This document shows positions 26,026-34,167 of a DNA stretch of 64,000 nucleotides, piece by piece. Below the pieces are notes generated by a model that made no database searches, had not been told where the DNA came from, and saw only the letters and a program-made list of their open reading frames with translations. Source of the DNA: Adlercreutzia equolifaciens (GTDB taxonomy: Bacteria; Actinomycetota; Coriobacteriia; Coriobacteriales; Eggerthellaceae); assembly GCF_029076695.1 (NCBI RefSeq), contig NZ_JARFIK010000002.1:310001-374000 (forward strand), given 5' to 3'. Position 1 is the stretch's first letter. Every line of letters starts with the position of its first letter. The position numbers and the translations under genes were made by a program.

Positions 26026-26589
26026 GTGGCAAGCATTTCTACCGCCGATTTCAAGAACGGCATGTGCATCATCAACAACGGCAAGATGTGCACCATCGTG
26101 GAGTTCCAGCATGTGAAGCCGGGCAAGGGCGGCGCGTTCGTGCGCACCAAGCTGAAGGACATCAAGACCGGTCGCGTGGTTGACTACACCTTCAACTCCG
26201 GCACGAAGTTCGACTCCGTGCGTCTGGAGACGAAGAAGATGCAGTATCTGTACAACGACGGTGCCGACTATTACTTCATGGACAACGACACCTACGAGCA
26301 GATGGCCATCCCCACCGACACCGTGGGTGCCGCCACTGACTGGCTGAAGGAGAACGACGAGGCCACGCTGCTCTACGCTGGCGACGAGCTCATCAGCTTG
26401 GAGCCCCAGATGTTCGTGGAGCTGGAAGTTACCCACACCGAGCCGGGCTTCAAGGGCGACACCGCCACCAACACCACCAAGCCGGCCACCCTGGAGACGG
26501 GCAAGGAGCTGCAGGTGCCCACGTTCATCGAGATCGGCGACGTGCTGCAGATCGACACCCGCGACGGCCGCTTCATCAAGCGCGTCTAA
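26026..26589 (+). CDS. efp: Translation elongation factor P
   Basis: EF-P rescues ribosomes stalled at polyproline stretches. The three OB-like domains are present at the normal length of 187 residues. The tip loop reads VKPGKGGAF with a lysine (about residue 32) where EF-P is post-translationally modified in other bacteria, and the C-terminus GDVLQIDTRDGRFIKRV is canonical. The GTG at 26026 has GAAAGGAAG upstream. No modification enzyme is seen nearby, which leaves the modification type open. Confidence 0.97.
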   Translation: MASISTADFKNGMCIINNGKMCTIVEFQHVKPGKGGAFVRTKLKDIKTGRVVDYTFNSGTKFDSVRLETKKMQYLYNDGADYYFMDNDTYEQMAIPTDTVGAATDWLKENDEATLLYAGDELISLEPQMFVELEVTHTEPGFKGDTATNTTKPATLETGKELQVPTFIEIGDVLQIDTRDGRFIKRV

Positions 26590-26625
26590 ATGTTCCGCCG
26601 TTGCTGACGCAACGACGTTTACGCC

Positions 26626-26701
26626 GATGCTGCGGCTCCGACAGGCACCTGTCGAACCCTCGCTGACTTCCTTGGGCGAACCTGCGAGGCTCTTTAAAGA
26701 A
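26626..26701 (+). repeat. Intergenic repeat, copy A
   Basis: About 75 bases between the efp stop and its terminator share TGCGGCTCCGACAG and several downstream blocks (GAACCCT, GCTGACT, GAAC, CGAGG, AAGAA), in the same order, with 44915-44983. Neither copy codes for protein. Copy A contains the hairpin CGACAG-gcac-CTGTCG; copy B does not preserve it. Confidence 0.5.
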
Positions 26702-26733
26702 AAAGAGAGGATCTTTCGGGATCCTCTCTTTGC
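26702..26733. terminator. Bidirectional terminator between efp and degV
   Basis: A 12-bp stem (AAAGAGAGGATC with its complement) closes a six-base loop. It has A/T-rich ends on both sides, so it can stop efp transcripts and the convergent degV transcripts. Confidence 0.85.
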
Positions 26734-26758
26734 GTTTGGACTCATTTGCTTTCTCGGC

Positions 26759-27640
26759 CTACTCTCGGGCGAAGAAGGCGAAGGCGACGCCGCCGGGGCC
26801 GACATGGGTGCCGATGACGGCGCCTACAAGGCTGAGGGGCAGGTCGGCGGGCAGGGCAGCGTCGTCGCGCTCGGCCTCTTCAGCCGCTGCGGCTTGGGCG
26901 AGGGTGTCCTCGATGTACTTGCGCGCCGCCTTGTCGGACAAGCCCGAGTAGGCCACCCAAATGGGGCGGGTGAAGTCGATGCCGCCGGCCTCGTTGATTT
27001 TCTGGAACACCATGTTCTTGGCCTGCTTGGAGCCGCGGGCCTTGCCGGCTACCACCACCTCGCCGTCTTCCACGGTGACGACGGGCTTGATGGACAGGAG
27101 GCCGCCCACCATGGCGGCGGCTCCGGAAATGCGGCCGCCCTTGCGCAGGTATTCCAGCGTATCGAGCGAGGCGACCAAGCGGATGTCGTTCTTCTCCTGG
27201 TCGAGGCAGTAGGCGATATCGGCGGCGGCCAGACCCTCGTCGCGCAGGGCCCAGGCGCGCTCCGCCAAAATGCGCTCGCCGACGGTGGCGTTCAGGCTGT
27301 CCACCACGAAAACCGATTCTTTGAACGGAGCCGCGGCAATGCAAGCGCTTTGGTAAGTGCCCGAAAGGCGGCTGGACAGCGTGATGCAGACGACAGTGTC
27401 GCCGGCTTCCACGGCTTCGGCGAACAGGTCCTGGAATACCATCGGGGGGATTTGGCTGGTGCGAGGCAGTTCGTCGCTTTCTACCAAGCGCTCGAAGAAC
27501 TCCGTGCGGCTGAGGTCGACCCCTTCGGCGAACTCTTCCTCGCCGAAGCTGATAGTCATGGGGATGATGGTGATGTCGTGCTCGGCGGCGTACTCGGTTT
27601 CCATGTCCGCCGACGAATCCACGATAATGCGAACGCTCAC
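26759..27640 (-). CDS. DegV family fatty-acid-binding protein
   Basis: DegV/FakB-type proteins bind a fatty acid and, in the Fak system, present it to the kinase FakA for phosphorylation. The signature VRIIVDSSADM opens the protein, TSQIPP lines the fatty-acid pocket, and ISSRLSGTYQSA-like sequence (CITLSSRLSGTYQSA) follows. The GTG at 27640 is chosen because AGGAGG lies just upstream and the family N-terminus begins there, giving 293 residues. No fakA is nearby in the window. It points toward efp with the shared terminator between them. Confidence 0.9.
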   Translation of the reverse strand: MSVRIIVDSSADMETEYAAEHDITIIPMTISFGEEEFAEGVDLSRTEFFERLVESDELPRTSQIPPMVFQDLFAEAVEAGDTVVCITLSSRLSGTYQSACIAAAPFKESVFVVDSLNATVGERILAERAWALRDEGLAAADIAYCLDQEKNDIRLVASLDTLEYLRKGGRISGAAAMVGGLLSIKPVVTVEDGEVVVAGKARGSKQAKNMVFQKINEAGGIDFTRPIWVAYSGLSDKAARKYIEDTLAQAAAAEEAERDDAALPADLPLSLVGAVIGTHVGPGGVAFAFFARE

Positions 27641-27891
27641 GCTAGCCTCCTGATTGCGGGGCGCCGATGTCGCGCGGACCATGCTGCCACTTTTCGACTC
27701 GGCGTTCAAATCTTTCCCAGTATTCTATCGTGCAACCGTCCGCCTGCCATCGGTGCCGCGCAAAAGCAGTCTGCGAATTCATAAATAAAGGAGCAAACGG
27801 GTCATTGACAAAGGTGCGCCGCCGTGGCCGCTGGGCACTTTCGGACGCGGTGTTGTGGGAAGCCGCGCGCCCTGGCTTGGGCGTCCAGGCA

Positions 27892-28014
27892 CCAGGGTGC
27901 TCGGCGTTGGCGCGGTTGGGCGCCAGGGGTTGCTCGGCGTTGGGGCGGCTGAGCGTTGGGGGTTGGAGCGCCAGGGTGCTCGACCGCCCGGACGCTAGGG
28001 TGGTCGGCCGTTGG
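27892..28014 (+). repeat. Degenerate tandem repeat (minisatellite-like)
   Basis: Four imperfect copies are seen starting at 27892, 27923, 27971 and 27995. The clearest unit reads CCAGGGTGCTCGGCGTTGG, and spacing is irregular (24-48 bases). The strand is strongly G/T-biased. Confidence 0.6.
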
Positions 28015-28040
28015 GCTAATAGGTCATGTGGCTTATAACC

Positions 28041-28083
28041 CCCAGTCTACCTGGGTAAACGCAAAGTTTACCCCAGCGGGGTA
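28041..28083. promoter_or_regulatory. Candidate operator: overlapping inverted repeats
   Basis: Three nested palindromes occur: CCCAG-tctac-CTGGG (28041-28055), CTGGGTAAAC with GTTTACCCCAG around a five-base loop (28051-28076), and TACCCC-agc-GGGGTA (28069-28083). They lie upstream of the cytochrome gene and are plausible binding sites for the LuxR regulator at 30707. Confidence 0.55.
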
Positions 28084-28156
28084 ATAGCTTTTGGCAACGT
28101 TCGGGCGCACAATCGCGGTGTTCTTTCTCAACGAACAAGGAAGGGAGGATTGAGAA

Positions 28157-28780
28157 ATGAGCATCGACGAGGAAAAGGGGACGGCGGCTGGTGCCCCTGG
28201 CGTGCCGGCCCCCAAGAAGCCGCGCCGCAAAGGATGGATCGTCGCCGGCGTGGTGGTGGCCATCATTATTGTGGCGGGTGCGGGCTTCTGGGTCTGGCAT
28301 GAGCAGCCCAGCTTCTGCAACGCTATCTGCCACAGCCCCATGGACTACTACGTGGAAACCTACGAATCCGACAACCCGCAGCTGGGCGTAACGGCCCACG
28401 CTGAGGCGGACGAGAGCTGCCTGAACTGCCACACGGCCGAGCTGACCACTCAGATCTCCGAGGTGATGGCCTGGGTGTCCGACAACTATCCCATGACCGA
28501 TGACGGCACCATGCTGGCCACGGGCAAGCAGTTCGCCGCCGAGGAGTTCTGCGCCCGCTCCGAGTGCCATCATGCCCTGGGCACGAGCTTCGACGAGATT
28601 ACGGCGGGGCTCTGGGGTTTCGAGGGCAACGATGAGAAGTACAACCCCCATGCCAGCCATCAGGATTTGGCCCTGGAGTGCGGCGATTGCCACAAGATCC
28701 ACGAGAACCAGGTGCTCATGTGCAACGAGTGCCACGACTTGACCATGCCCGAAGGATGGGAGGCCCCCAATGCAGAATAA
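28157..28780 (+). CDS. NrfH/NapC-like multihaem cytochrome c
   Basis: This is a membrane-anchored electron-transfer cytochrome. A short basic cytoplasmic N-terminus and one transmembrane helix (WIVAGVVVAIIIVAGAGFWVW, about residues 29-49) precede five haem-binding sites. Three are standard CxxCH (CLNCH, CGDCH, CNECH). Two have wider spacing: CNAICH (CX3CH, at about residue 54) and CARSECH (CX4CH). Haem attachment at the wider sites is inferred from position. It overlaps the flavoprotein gene by 11 bases, so it should pass quinol electrons to that reductase outside the membrane. GGGAGG precedes the ATG. Confidence 0.88.
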   Translation: MSIDEEKGTAAGAPGVPAPKKPRRKGWIVAGVVVAIIIVAGAGFWVWHEQPSFCNAICHSPMDYYVETYESDNPQLGVTAHAEADESCLNCHTAELTTQISEVMAWVSDNYPMTDDGTMLATGKQFAAEEFCARSECHHALGTSFDEITAGLWGFEGNDEKYNPHASHQDLALECGDCHKIHENQVLMCNECHDLTMPEGWEAPNAE

Positions 28781-30494
28781 CGTCTCTCGCCGCAACTTCT
28801 TCAAAGGCGCCGGTGTGGCCGCCCTGGGTGCCCTGGCAGCGGGCTCGCTGTCCGGCTGCGGCCACGGCTACGCGGCCGCTACGCCCAACAACCCCAGTAC
28901 CGGCGACTTCGGCGGCCCCTCGTGGCTGGGCGCTCCGCCCGAGATCCTGGAGTCCGACATTACCGAGACCCTGGACACCGAAGTGCTGGTGGTGGGTATC
29001 GGCACCGGCGGTATTCCCGCGATGATCTCGGCTGCCGAGAACGGCGCGAAGGTGCTCGGCATTGACCGCCAGGGCACGCCGAAGAACGTCCGCGAGGACA
29101 TCGGCGCCATCGACTCGCGTCTTCAGAAGGCCTCGTTCGACGAGTTCCCCGAGTTCAAAATTGACAAGAAGGAAGCCATCGAGGACATTGTGCGCTACGC
29201 CAACGGCTTTGTGAACTACGACGTGGTGAAGCTGTGGGCCAACGAGTCCGGCGCTATGGTGGACTGGCTCACCGATATCATCGAGCGCGATGGAAAGCTG
29301 GTCATGGAGTTCGAGGGCGGCGTGGGCGACACCTCCGACCCCGGCCGCGACAAGGCCTATGCCACGGGTCACAGCCCTCAGTTGACCGATGCCGTGGCCG
29401 AGGATGAGGAATGGGGCTTCGCCGAGTCCATCCTGGCCTATGCGGCGGAGCAGGGTGCCGAGGTGCGCTGGTTCACCGAGTTCATCAAGTGCGAGCAGGA
29501 CGAGAACGGCCGCGTGACCGGCGTTATCGCCCGCGACGTAAAGAACGACCGCCACTATATTCGCATCAATGCCAGCAAGGGCGTCATCCTCTCCACCGGC
29601 GGCTACGGCAACAACCTGGAGATGATGGAGGACCGCCAGGCCTGGAACCAGAAGATCCGCATTGCGGCTCCGGGATCGGGCGGCAATCCGACGGGCGACG
29701 GCATCAAAGCCTGCCTCTGGATGGGCGCCACCATGGATCCGCTGGGCGCCGCCGTCACCTTCAACCGCGCCTGCGTCAAACCCGACCAGACCGCCGGCGA
29801 CGGCGTGCTCGGACGCTGGTTCTGGTTCGGCGAGCAGCCCTTCCTGAAGCTGAACCTCAAGGGCGAGCGCTTCTGCAACGAGTCGGGTCCCTATGACTAC
29901 ATGTTGCACTCCACCATCATGCAGCCTCAGCAAACCTATGTGGACATTTGGGACGCGAACCACGCGGCCCAGGCCGAGGCCATGGACGAGGTAGGCTGCT
30001 GCCGCCTGTTCCCGTTCCCCAACGGGGCGAAGAACAACATCCCCATGCAGGTGGTGGACGGCATGATCGACAAGCTCATCGAGGACGGCTACGTGCAGAA
30101 GGCCGACACCATGGAGGAGCTGGCCGAGAAGCTGAACCTGCCCGTGGAGACCACGGTGGCCTCGTGGAAGCACTACAACGAGATGGCGAAGGCCGGCGAG
30201 GACACCGACTACTTCAAGGAGAAGCACCGTCTGATGGCCATCGATACGCCGCCGTACTACGGCGTGCGCACCGGGGCCTGGTTCCTGGCCACGATCGACG
30301 GCATCACCATCGACACGAACATGCATCCCTGCGACGAGAACGGCGATCCCATCCAGGGCATCTATCTGACTGGCAACGACTCGGGTGGTTTCTTCAGCGT
30401 AAGCTATCCGAATTTGATGACTGGCCTTGCCTGCGGTCGCACCATGACCTTTGGTCGTCGCGCCGGCATGCTGGCCGCCACGGGCCAGGCCTAG
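28770..30494 (+). CDS. Tat-exported FAD-dependent reductase, fumarate-reductase-like
   Basis: This 574-residue flavoprotein belongs to the fumarate/urocanate reductase-like family. The N-terminus has a twin-arginine signal (SRRNFFKG) followed by a hydrophobic stretch and LSGC, a possible lipobox, so it is exported and perhaps lipid-anchored. The FAD loop is VLVVGIGTGGIPA. At the C-terminal active-site region, where fumarate reductases have a conserved His and the GANRLGG arginine, this protein has GAWFLATIDG and FFSVSYPNLMTG. The substrate is therefore probably not fumarate. Together with the cytochrome it should form an anaerobic terminal reductase. The electron acceptor cannot be named from sequence. 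Confidence 0.88.
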   Translation: MQNNVSRRNFFKGAGVAALGALAAGSLSGCGHGYAAATPNNPSTGDFGGPSWLGAPPEILESDITETLDTEVLVVGIGTGGIPAMISAAENGAKVLGIDRQGTPKNVREDIGAIDSRLQKASFDEFPEFKIDKKEAIEDIVRYANGFVNYDVVKLWANESGAMVDWLTDIIERDGKLVMEFEGGVGDTSDPGRDKAYATGHSPQLTDAVAEDEEWGFAESILAYAAEQGAEVRWFTEFIKCEQDENGRVTGVIARDVKNDRHYIRINASKGVILSTGGYGNNLEMMEDRQAWNQKIRIAAPGSGGNPTGDGIKACLWMGATMDPLGAAVTFNRACVKPDQTAGDGVLGRWFWFGEQPFLKLNLKGERFCNESGPYDYMLHSTIMQPQQTYVDIWDANHAAQAEAMDEVGCCRLFPFPNGAKNNIPMQVVDGMIDKLIEDGYVQKADTMEELAEKLNLPVETTVASWKHYNEMAKAGEDTDYFKEKHRLMAIDTPPYYGVRTGAWFLATIDGITIDTNMHPCDENGDPIQGIYLTGNDSGGFFSVSYPNLMTGLACGRTMTFGRRAGMLAATGQA

Positions 30495-30631
30495 GTTCGG
30501 CCTGGACACGCCGCGCTCCGCGCCGCCGGCTGAAATGCGGGCGGCGAGCGGATTCAGCCGCCTTGGGCAAGCGGGCCTAAGGACTGCCTCTTGCACGCCC
30601 GGCGCGATCCCTTCCTCGCGCTGGCGCAACG

Positions 30632-30665
30632 AAAACCCCTGGTCTTTGCCGAGGCCGGGGGTTTT
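30632..30665 (+). terminator. Terminator after the reductase operon
   Basis: AAAACCCC pairs with GGGGTTTT around a GC-rich centre, ending in a short T run. It lies between the reductase stop (30494) and the LuxR gene. Confidence 0.65.
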
Positions 30666-30706
30666 CACGTACAATGGATCAACGGAGTGAAGGGGAGGGT
30701 GCGCTC

Positions 30707-32131
30707 ATGGAAATGCAAGCTGCGCAAAGTTCGAGGGCGCTCGTCCTGCGGGCGCTGGTGGCCTATGGGGCGCTGCTGTGCTCCACCTCGCTTATGAACG
30801 CCTCGGTGTTCCCCCAGTTCGATGCGGTGCTCATGTTCGCTCGCGATATCTCCGTTACCTGCGGTGCTTTGGCTTTTCTGGTCATAGGGGTCCTGGCTTG
30901 GCGATCGCCCTCGCGGCTTCGCCCCCGGCATTTTCTGGCTCTGATGCTGGGATGCTTGGTGGGAGGCGGAATCCTGCTGGCGGCCGGCCTGGCACTTGCT
31001 TCTCCCGTGCTGCTTACCGTGGGTGCGAGCCTGGTGGCCTGCGGTCGGGCCTGCGTTACGGTGACGGTGGGCCTGGTGCTGGCAACGCTGAGCGGCTGGG
31101 CGGCCGCTGCGGTTATCGCTGCGGCATGCTCTCTCCAGATGGTGGGGGCGCCCTGGTTCTCCTTGCTGGCGCCCGCCGTGGGCACGGCGGCTTACCTTGT
31201 CCTTCCCCTGGTGGCCCTGAGCCTGTCAGCAAAGCGCGCCGAGGGCTTTCTGCAGAAAGGGGCGACCCACGTGCCCCCGGCCGATTTGGCCGTGACGCGC
31301 CCCACCTCGTTCTTGGCGCCTTTTTCGGCCCTGTTCATCTGCTTGTTCCTGTTCCAGGTGGCCTTCGGCTTCGCCCTGCGCTTCGATGAGGTAGCAGGGG
31401 CTCCGCGCCTGTCGGAGGCGTCGGCGCTGCCCGTGGTGCTGGTGCTGGCCTACGTCCTTGTCAAGCGACGTCCCTTTTCGGCCGATGTGCTGGTGTCGCT
31501 TTCGGCTCTGGCCGTGATCGGCGGCTTTCTGCTGGCCACCCGCACGGAGCCCTCGGTGCTGTGGGGCGATGTGACCCTGCTGAACGCCGGCAACAGCCTG
31601 TTTGCCATAACGGCGCAGCTGGCGCTGGTGGCCATTGCCGCACGCAATCCGCTGGGCGCAGCCACAGTCATCGCCTGGGGCAATGGCGCCTCATCGGTAG
31701 GATCGCTCGTGGGTGCGGCGGCCGGTATGGTGGCCAACGGCTGGGTGGTGGCCGACCCCCAGCTGCGCTTCGCCATTCCCGCGGCGCTGCTGCTGGTCTT
31801 TGCGGGCTATGTCATCCTGGGCCTGCGGAAGTTCACGTTCAAGGCAGTCATCGAGGGCGTGGTCCCGGTGGGGGAGCAGCAGGCCGCCCAAGCCCCCGAA
31901 GAGGTGTTCCAGCATCGTTGCGAGGCGGTGGCCTCCCGTCACGGGCTGACTCCGCGCGAGGCCGAGGTGTTCGCCATGCTGGCCCGCGGCCGCGATCGCG
32001 CCTACATCGAGGAGGCGCTGGTGGTTTCGCGCAATACGGTCAAGGCGCACGTCAAGCACATCTATGCGAAGCTGGGCATCCATTCCCACCAGGAGCTCAT
32101 CGACCTTATCGAGAGCGAGGTAGTCGGCTGA
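30707..32131 (+). CDS. LuxR-family regulator with multi-pass membrane N-terminus
   Basis: This 474-residue protein has about twelve hydrophobic helices in the first 370 residues and a C-terminal LuxR helix-turn-helix (HGLTPREAEVFAMLARGRDRAYIEEAL, then NTVKAHVKHIYAKLGIHSHQEL). This architecture is common in Eggerthellaceae, where such genes neighbour specialised reductases, so it probably senses a ligand in or through the membrane and controls the upstream operon. The ATG at 30707 has AGGGGAGGG eight bases upstream. An ATG at 30674 overlaps a likely -10 (TACAAT) and is rejected as start. Confidence 0.88.
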   Translation: MEMQAAQSSRALVLRALVAYGALLCSTSLMNASVFPQFDAVLMFARDISVTCGALAFLVIGVLAWRSPSRLRPRHFLALMLGCLVGGGILLAAGLALASPVLLTVGASLVACGRACVTVTVGLVLATLSGWAAAAVIAAACSLQMVGAPWFSLLAPAVGTAAYLVLPLVALSLSAKRAEGFLQKGATHVPPADLAVTRPTSFLAPFSALFICLFLFQVAFGFALRFDEVAGAPRLSEASALPVVLVLAYVLVKRRPFSADVLVSLSALAVIGGFLLATRTEPSVLWGDVTLLNAGNSLFAITAQLALVAIAARNPLGAATVIAWGNGASSVGSLVGAAAGMVANGWVVADPQLRFAIPAALLLVFAGYVILGLRKFTFKAVIEGVVPVGEQQAAQAPEEVFQHRCEAVASRHGLTPREAEVFAMLARGRDRAYIEEALVVSRNTVKAHVKHIYAKLGIHSHQELIDLIESEVVG

Positions 32132-32225
32132 TCGGGAAACGCCCCGCAGCTACCCTCCGCCGTTTCCTTGATGTTTCTTGTCGGCAAATTGATCCTTCAG
32201 CATCATGACCATGGTAGGCATCTCC

Positions 32226-32231
32226 TATAAT
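32226..32231 (+). promoter_or_regulatory. Candidate -10 element for the carboxylase operon
   Basis: TATAAT lies 48 bases before the start at 32279. No convincing -35 is seen at the standard distance. Confidence 0.45.
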
Positions 32232-32278
32232 TCCAAACTTGACCTTTGACTAACTTATGAACGAGGAGGTGTGAGTTC

Positions 32279-34165
32279 ATGCCACGGCTTCAGATCATGG
32301 ATACCACGATCCGCGATGGCCAGCAGAGCCTCTGGGCCACCCGCATGCAGATCGGCGACATGCTGCCGATCCTGCCGAAGATGGACCGCGTCGGCTACTG
32401 GGCTATCGAGGCATGGGGCGGAGCTACCTTCGACTCCTGCCTGCGCTTCTTGGACGAGAATCCCTGGGAGCGCCTGCGTGCCATCAAGGCGAACACGCCC
32501 AACACCCCCCTTGCCATGCTCTCGCGCGGCCAGAACCTGGTGGGCTACAAGCACTACTCCAAGGACATCGTCCATCGCTTCATCCATGCGGCGCACCGCA
32601 ACGGCATTGAAGTGTTCCGCGTGTTCGACGCGCTGAACGACATCCGCAACGTCGTGGACAACGCCGAGGCCATCAAGGAGTGCGGCGGCCTGTTCGAGGG
32701 CGCCATCTCCTACACCATCTCCCCGGTGCACACACTGGACTCCTTCCTCGAGTACGGCCAGCAGCTGAAGGACCTGGGCGCCGACACCATTGCCATCAAG
32801 GACATGGCCGGCATGCTCACGCCCTACCGCGCCGAGCGCATGGTGAAGGCCTTCAACGAGGAAATCGGCCTGCCGGTGCACATTCACTGCCACTATGTCG
32901 GCGGCATGGCCCCGGCCAACATCATCAAGGCAGCTGAAGCCGGCGTGGCCATTGCCGACACGGCTCACGCGCCTTTGGCCTTCGGTAACTCGCATCCGGC
33001 GGTGGAAATGATCGTGGCCGCTTTGAAGGAAAGCCGCTACGACACCGACCTCGATCTTGACTTGCTGTTCGAGATTTCCGAGTACTGGGAGGAAATGCGC
33101 AAGCGCGGCCACTACAAGCGCGGCGTGTCCTCGCTCATGCACATGAAGGTGTACTCGCACCAGGTGCCTGGCGGCATGATGAGCAACCTCGTCAGCCAGC
33201 TGGAGGTGCAGAAGGCCACCGACCGTCTGCCCGAGGTTATGGCGGAAATTCCGAAGGTGCGCGCCGAGGTGGGCTACCCGCCGCTGGTTACCCCGCTGTC
33301 CCAGATCGTGGGCACCCAGGCCGTGTTCAACGTGCTTACCGGCAAGCGCTGGAGCGTCATTTCCAAGGAAATGAAAGACTACGTGTGCGGCTACTACGGC
33401 AAGGCGCCGGGCAACATGGACAAGGAAATTGTGGCGAAGGTGGCCGGCGATGCCGAGATCCTCGACCCGTCCATTGCCCCGGGCAAGCTGGTCACCACCA
33501 CCTACGACGAGATGGCCGAGGAAATTGGCGATCTGGCCCAAAGCGAAGAGGACGTGCTCATGTACGCCCTGTTCCCCAACGAGGCCCGTACCTATTTGAG
33601 CAAGCACCGTGTATCCGAGAAGGTCGATTTCATGCTGGAGCAGGAGTCCAGCGCCACCAAGGAGGACGATTACGTGGATATCAATCAGATTCGCGAACTG
33701 GTTCGCGTCGCCGAGGAAAGCGGCGTCGGTGAGATTGTCGTCGAGGAAGAGGGCATGCGCATTGCCGTTCGCATGCCAGGTCAGGGCGCTCCCGTAGCGG
33801 CCGCTCCGGCTGCCCCGCAGGCCCAGGCCGTGCCCGCTGCTCCCGCTCCGGCCGCGGCTCCCGCTGCCGCCGACGACGGTGCCAGCCGTCCGGCCACCTG
33901 GGTGCCGGTGACGGCTCCCATGGTGGGCACCTACTACGAGGCTCCGGCGCCCGGCGAGCCGCCCTTCGTGAAGATGGGCGATGAGGTGGCCGCCAACGAG
34001 ACGCTCTGCATCGTGGAGGCCATGAAGCTCATGAACGAGATCACCGCCGAGGAAATGGGCACGGTGCGCGAGGTGTGCCTGTCCGACGCCACGCCGGTCG
34101 AGTTCGGCACGGTGCTCTTCTACATCGAGCCCCACGAGCCCGTCCAGACCCTCCCGGAGAACTAA
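32279..34165 (+). CDS. Carboxyltransferase-biotin carrier fusion (OadA/PycB-type plus AccB)
   Basis: This 628-residue two-part protein begins with an HMGL-like carboxyltransferase (about residues 1-455). It carries the catalytic MDTTIRDGQQS, the biotin-pocket lysine region DTIAIKDMAGML and the metal-binding HIHCHYVGG. From about residue 464 it looks like a whole AccB: DINQIRELVRVAEESGVGEI matches the AccB N-terminal helix. An Ala/Pro linker (about 503-534) follows, then a biotinyl domain with EAMKLMNE (biotin on Lys583) and the APMVGTYY opening typical of AccB. With accC directly downstream it probably makes oxaloacetate from pyruvate, or the reverse, and could also serve acetyl-CoA carboxylase. 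No sodium-pump OadB was seen. Confidence 0.85.
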   Translation: MPRLQIMDTTIRDGQQSLWATRMQIGDMLPILPKMDRVGYWAIEAWGGATFDSCLRFLDENPWERLRAIKANTPNTPLAMLSRGQNLVGYKHYSKDIVHRFIHAAHRNGIEVFRVFDALNDIRNVVDNAEAIKECGGLFEGAISYTISPVHTLDSFLEYGQQLKDLGADTIAIKDMAGMLTPYRAERMVKAFNEEIGLPVHIHCHYVGGMAPANIIKAAEAGVAIADTAHAPLAFGNSHPAVEMIVAALKESRYDTDLDLDLLFEISEYWEEMRKRGHYKRGVSSLMHMKVYSHQVPGGMMSNLVSQLEVQKATDRLPEVMAEIPKVRAEVGYPPLVTPLSQIVGTQAVFNVLTGKRWSVISKEMKDYVCGYYGKAPGNMDKEIVAKVAGDAEILDPSIAPGKLVTTTYDEMAEEIGDLAQSEEDVLMYALFPNEARTYLSKHRVSEKVDFMLEQESSATKEDDYVDINQIRELVRVAEESGVGEIVVEEEGMRIAVRMPGQGAPVAAAPAAPQAQAVPAAPAPAAAPAAADDGASRPATWVPVTAPMVGTYYEAPAPGEPPFVKMGDEVAANETLCIVEAMKLMNEITAEEMGTVREVCLSDATPVEFGTVLFYIEPHEPVQTLPEN

Positions 34166-34167
34166 TT

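Larger units (their letters stand above)
27641..28156. other. Gene-free region between degV and the cytochrome/reductase operon
   Basis: These 516 bases carry no credible gene. They hold the degV leader, a degenerate GT-rich tandem repeat (27892-28014) and a cluster of inverted repeats (28041-28083) about 75 bases before the cytochrome start. Confidence 0.7.

Noticed and set aside
26627-27784. 385-codon plus-strand frame over degV
   Set aside because: Antisense to degV, with no motif, and would read through the efp terminator region.
27892-28014. CRISPR array
   Set aside because: Repeat spacing is irregular and units are degenerate with no constant-length spacers; no cas genes are in the window.
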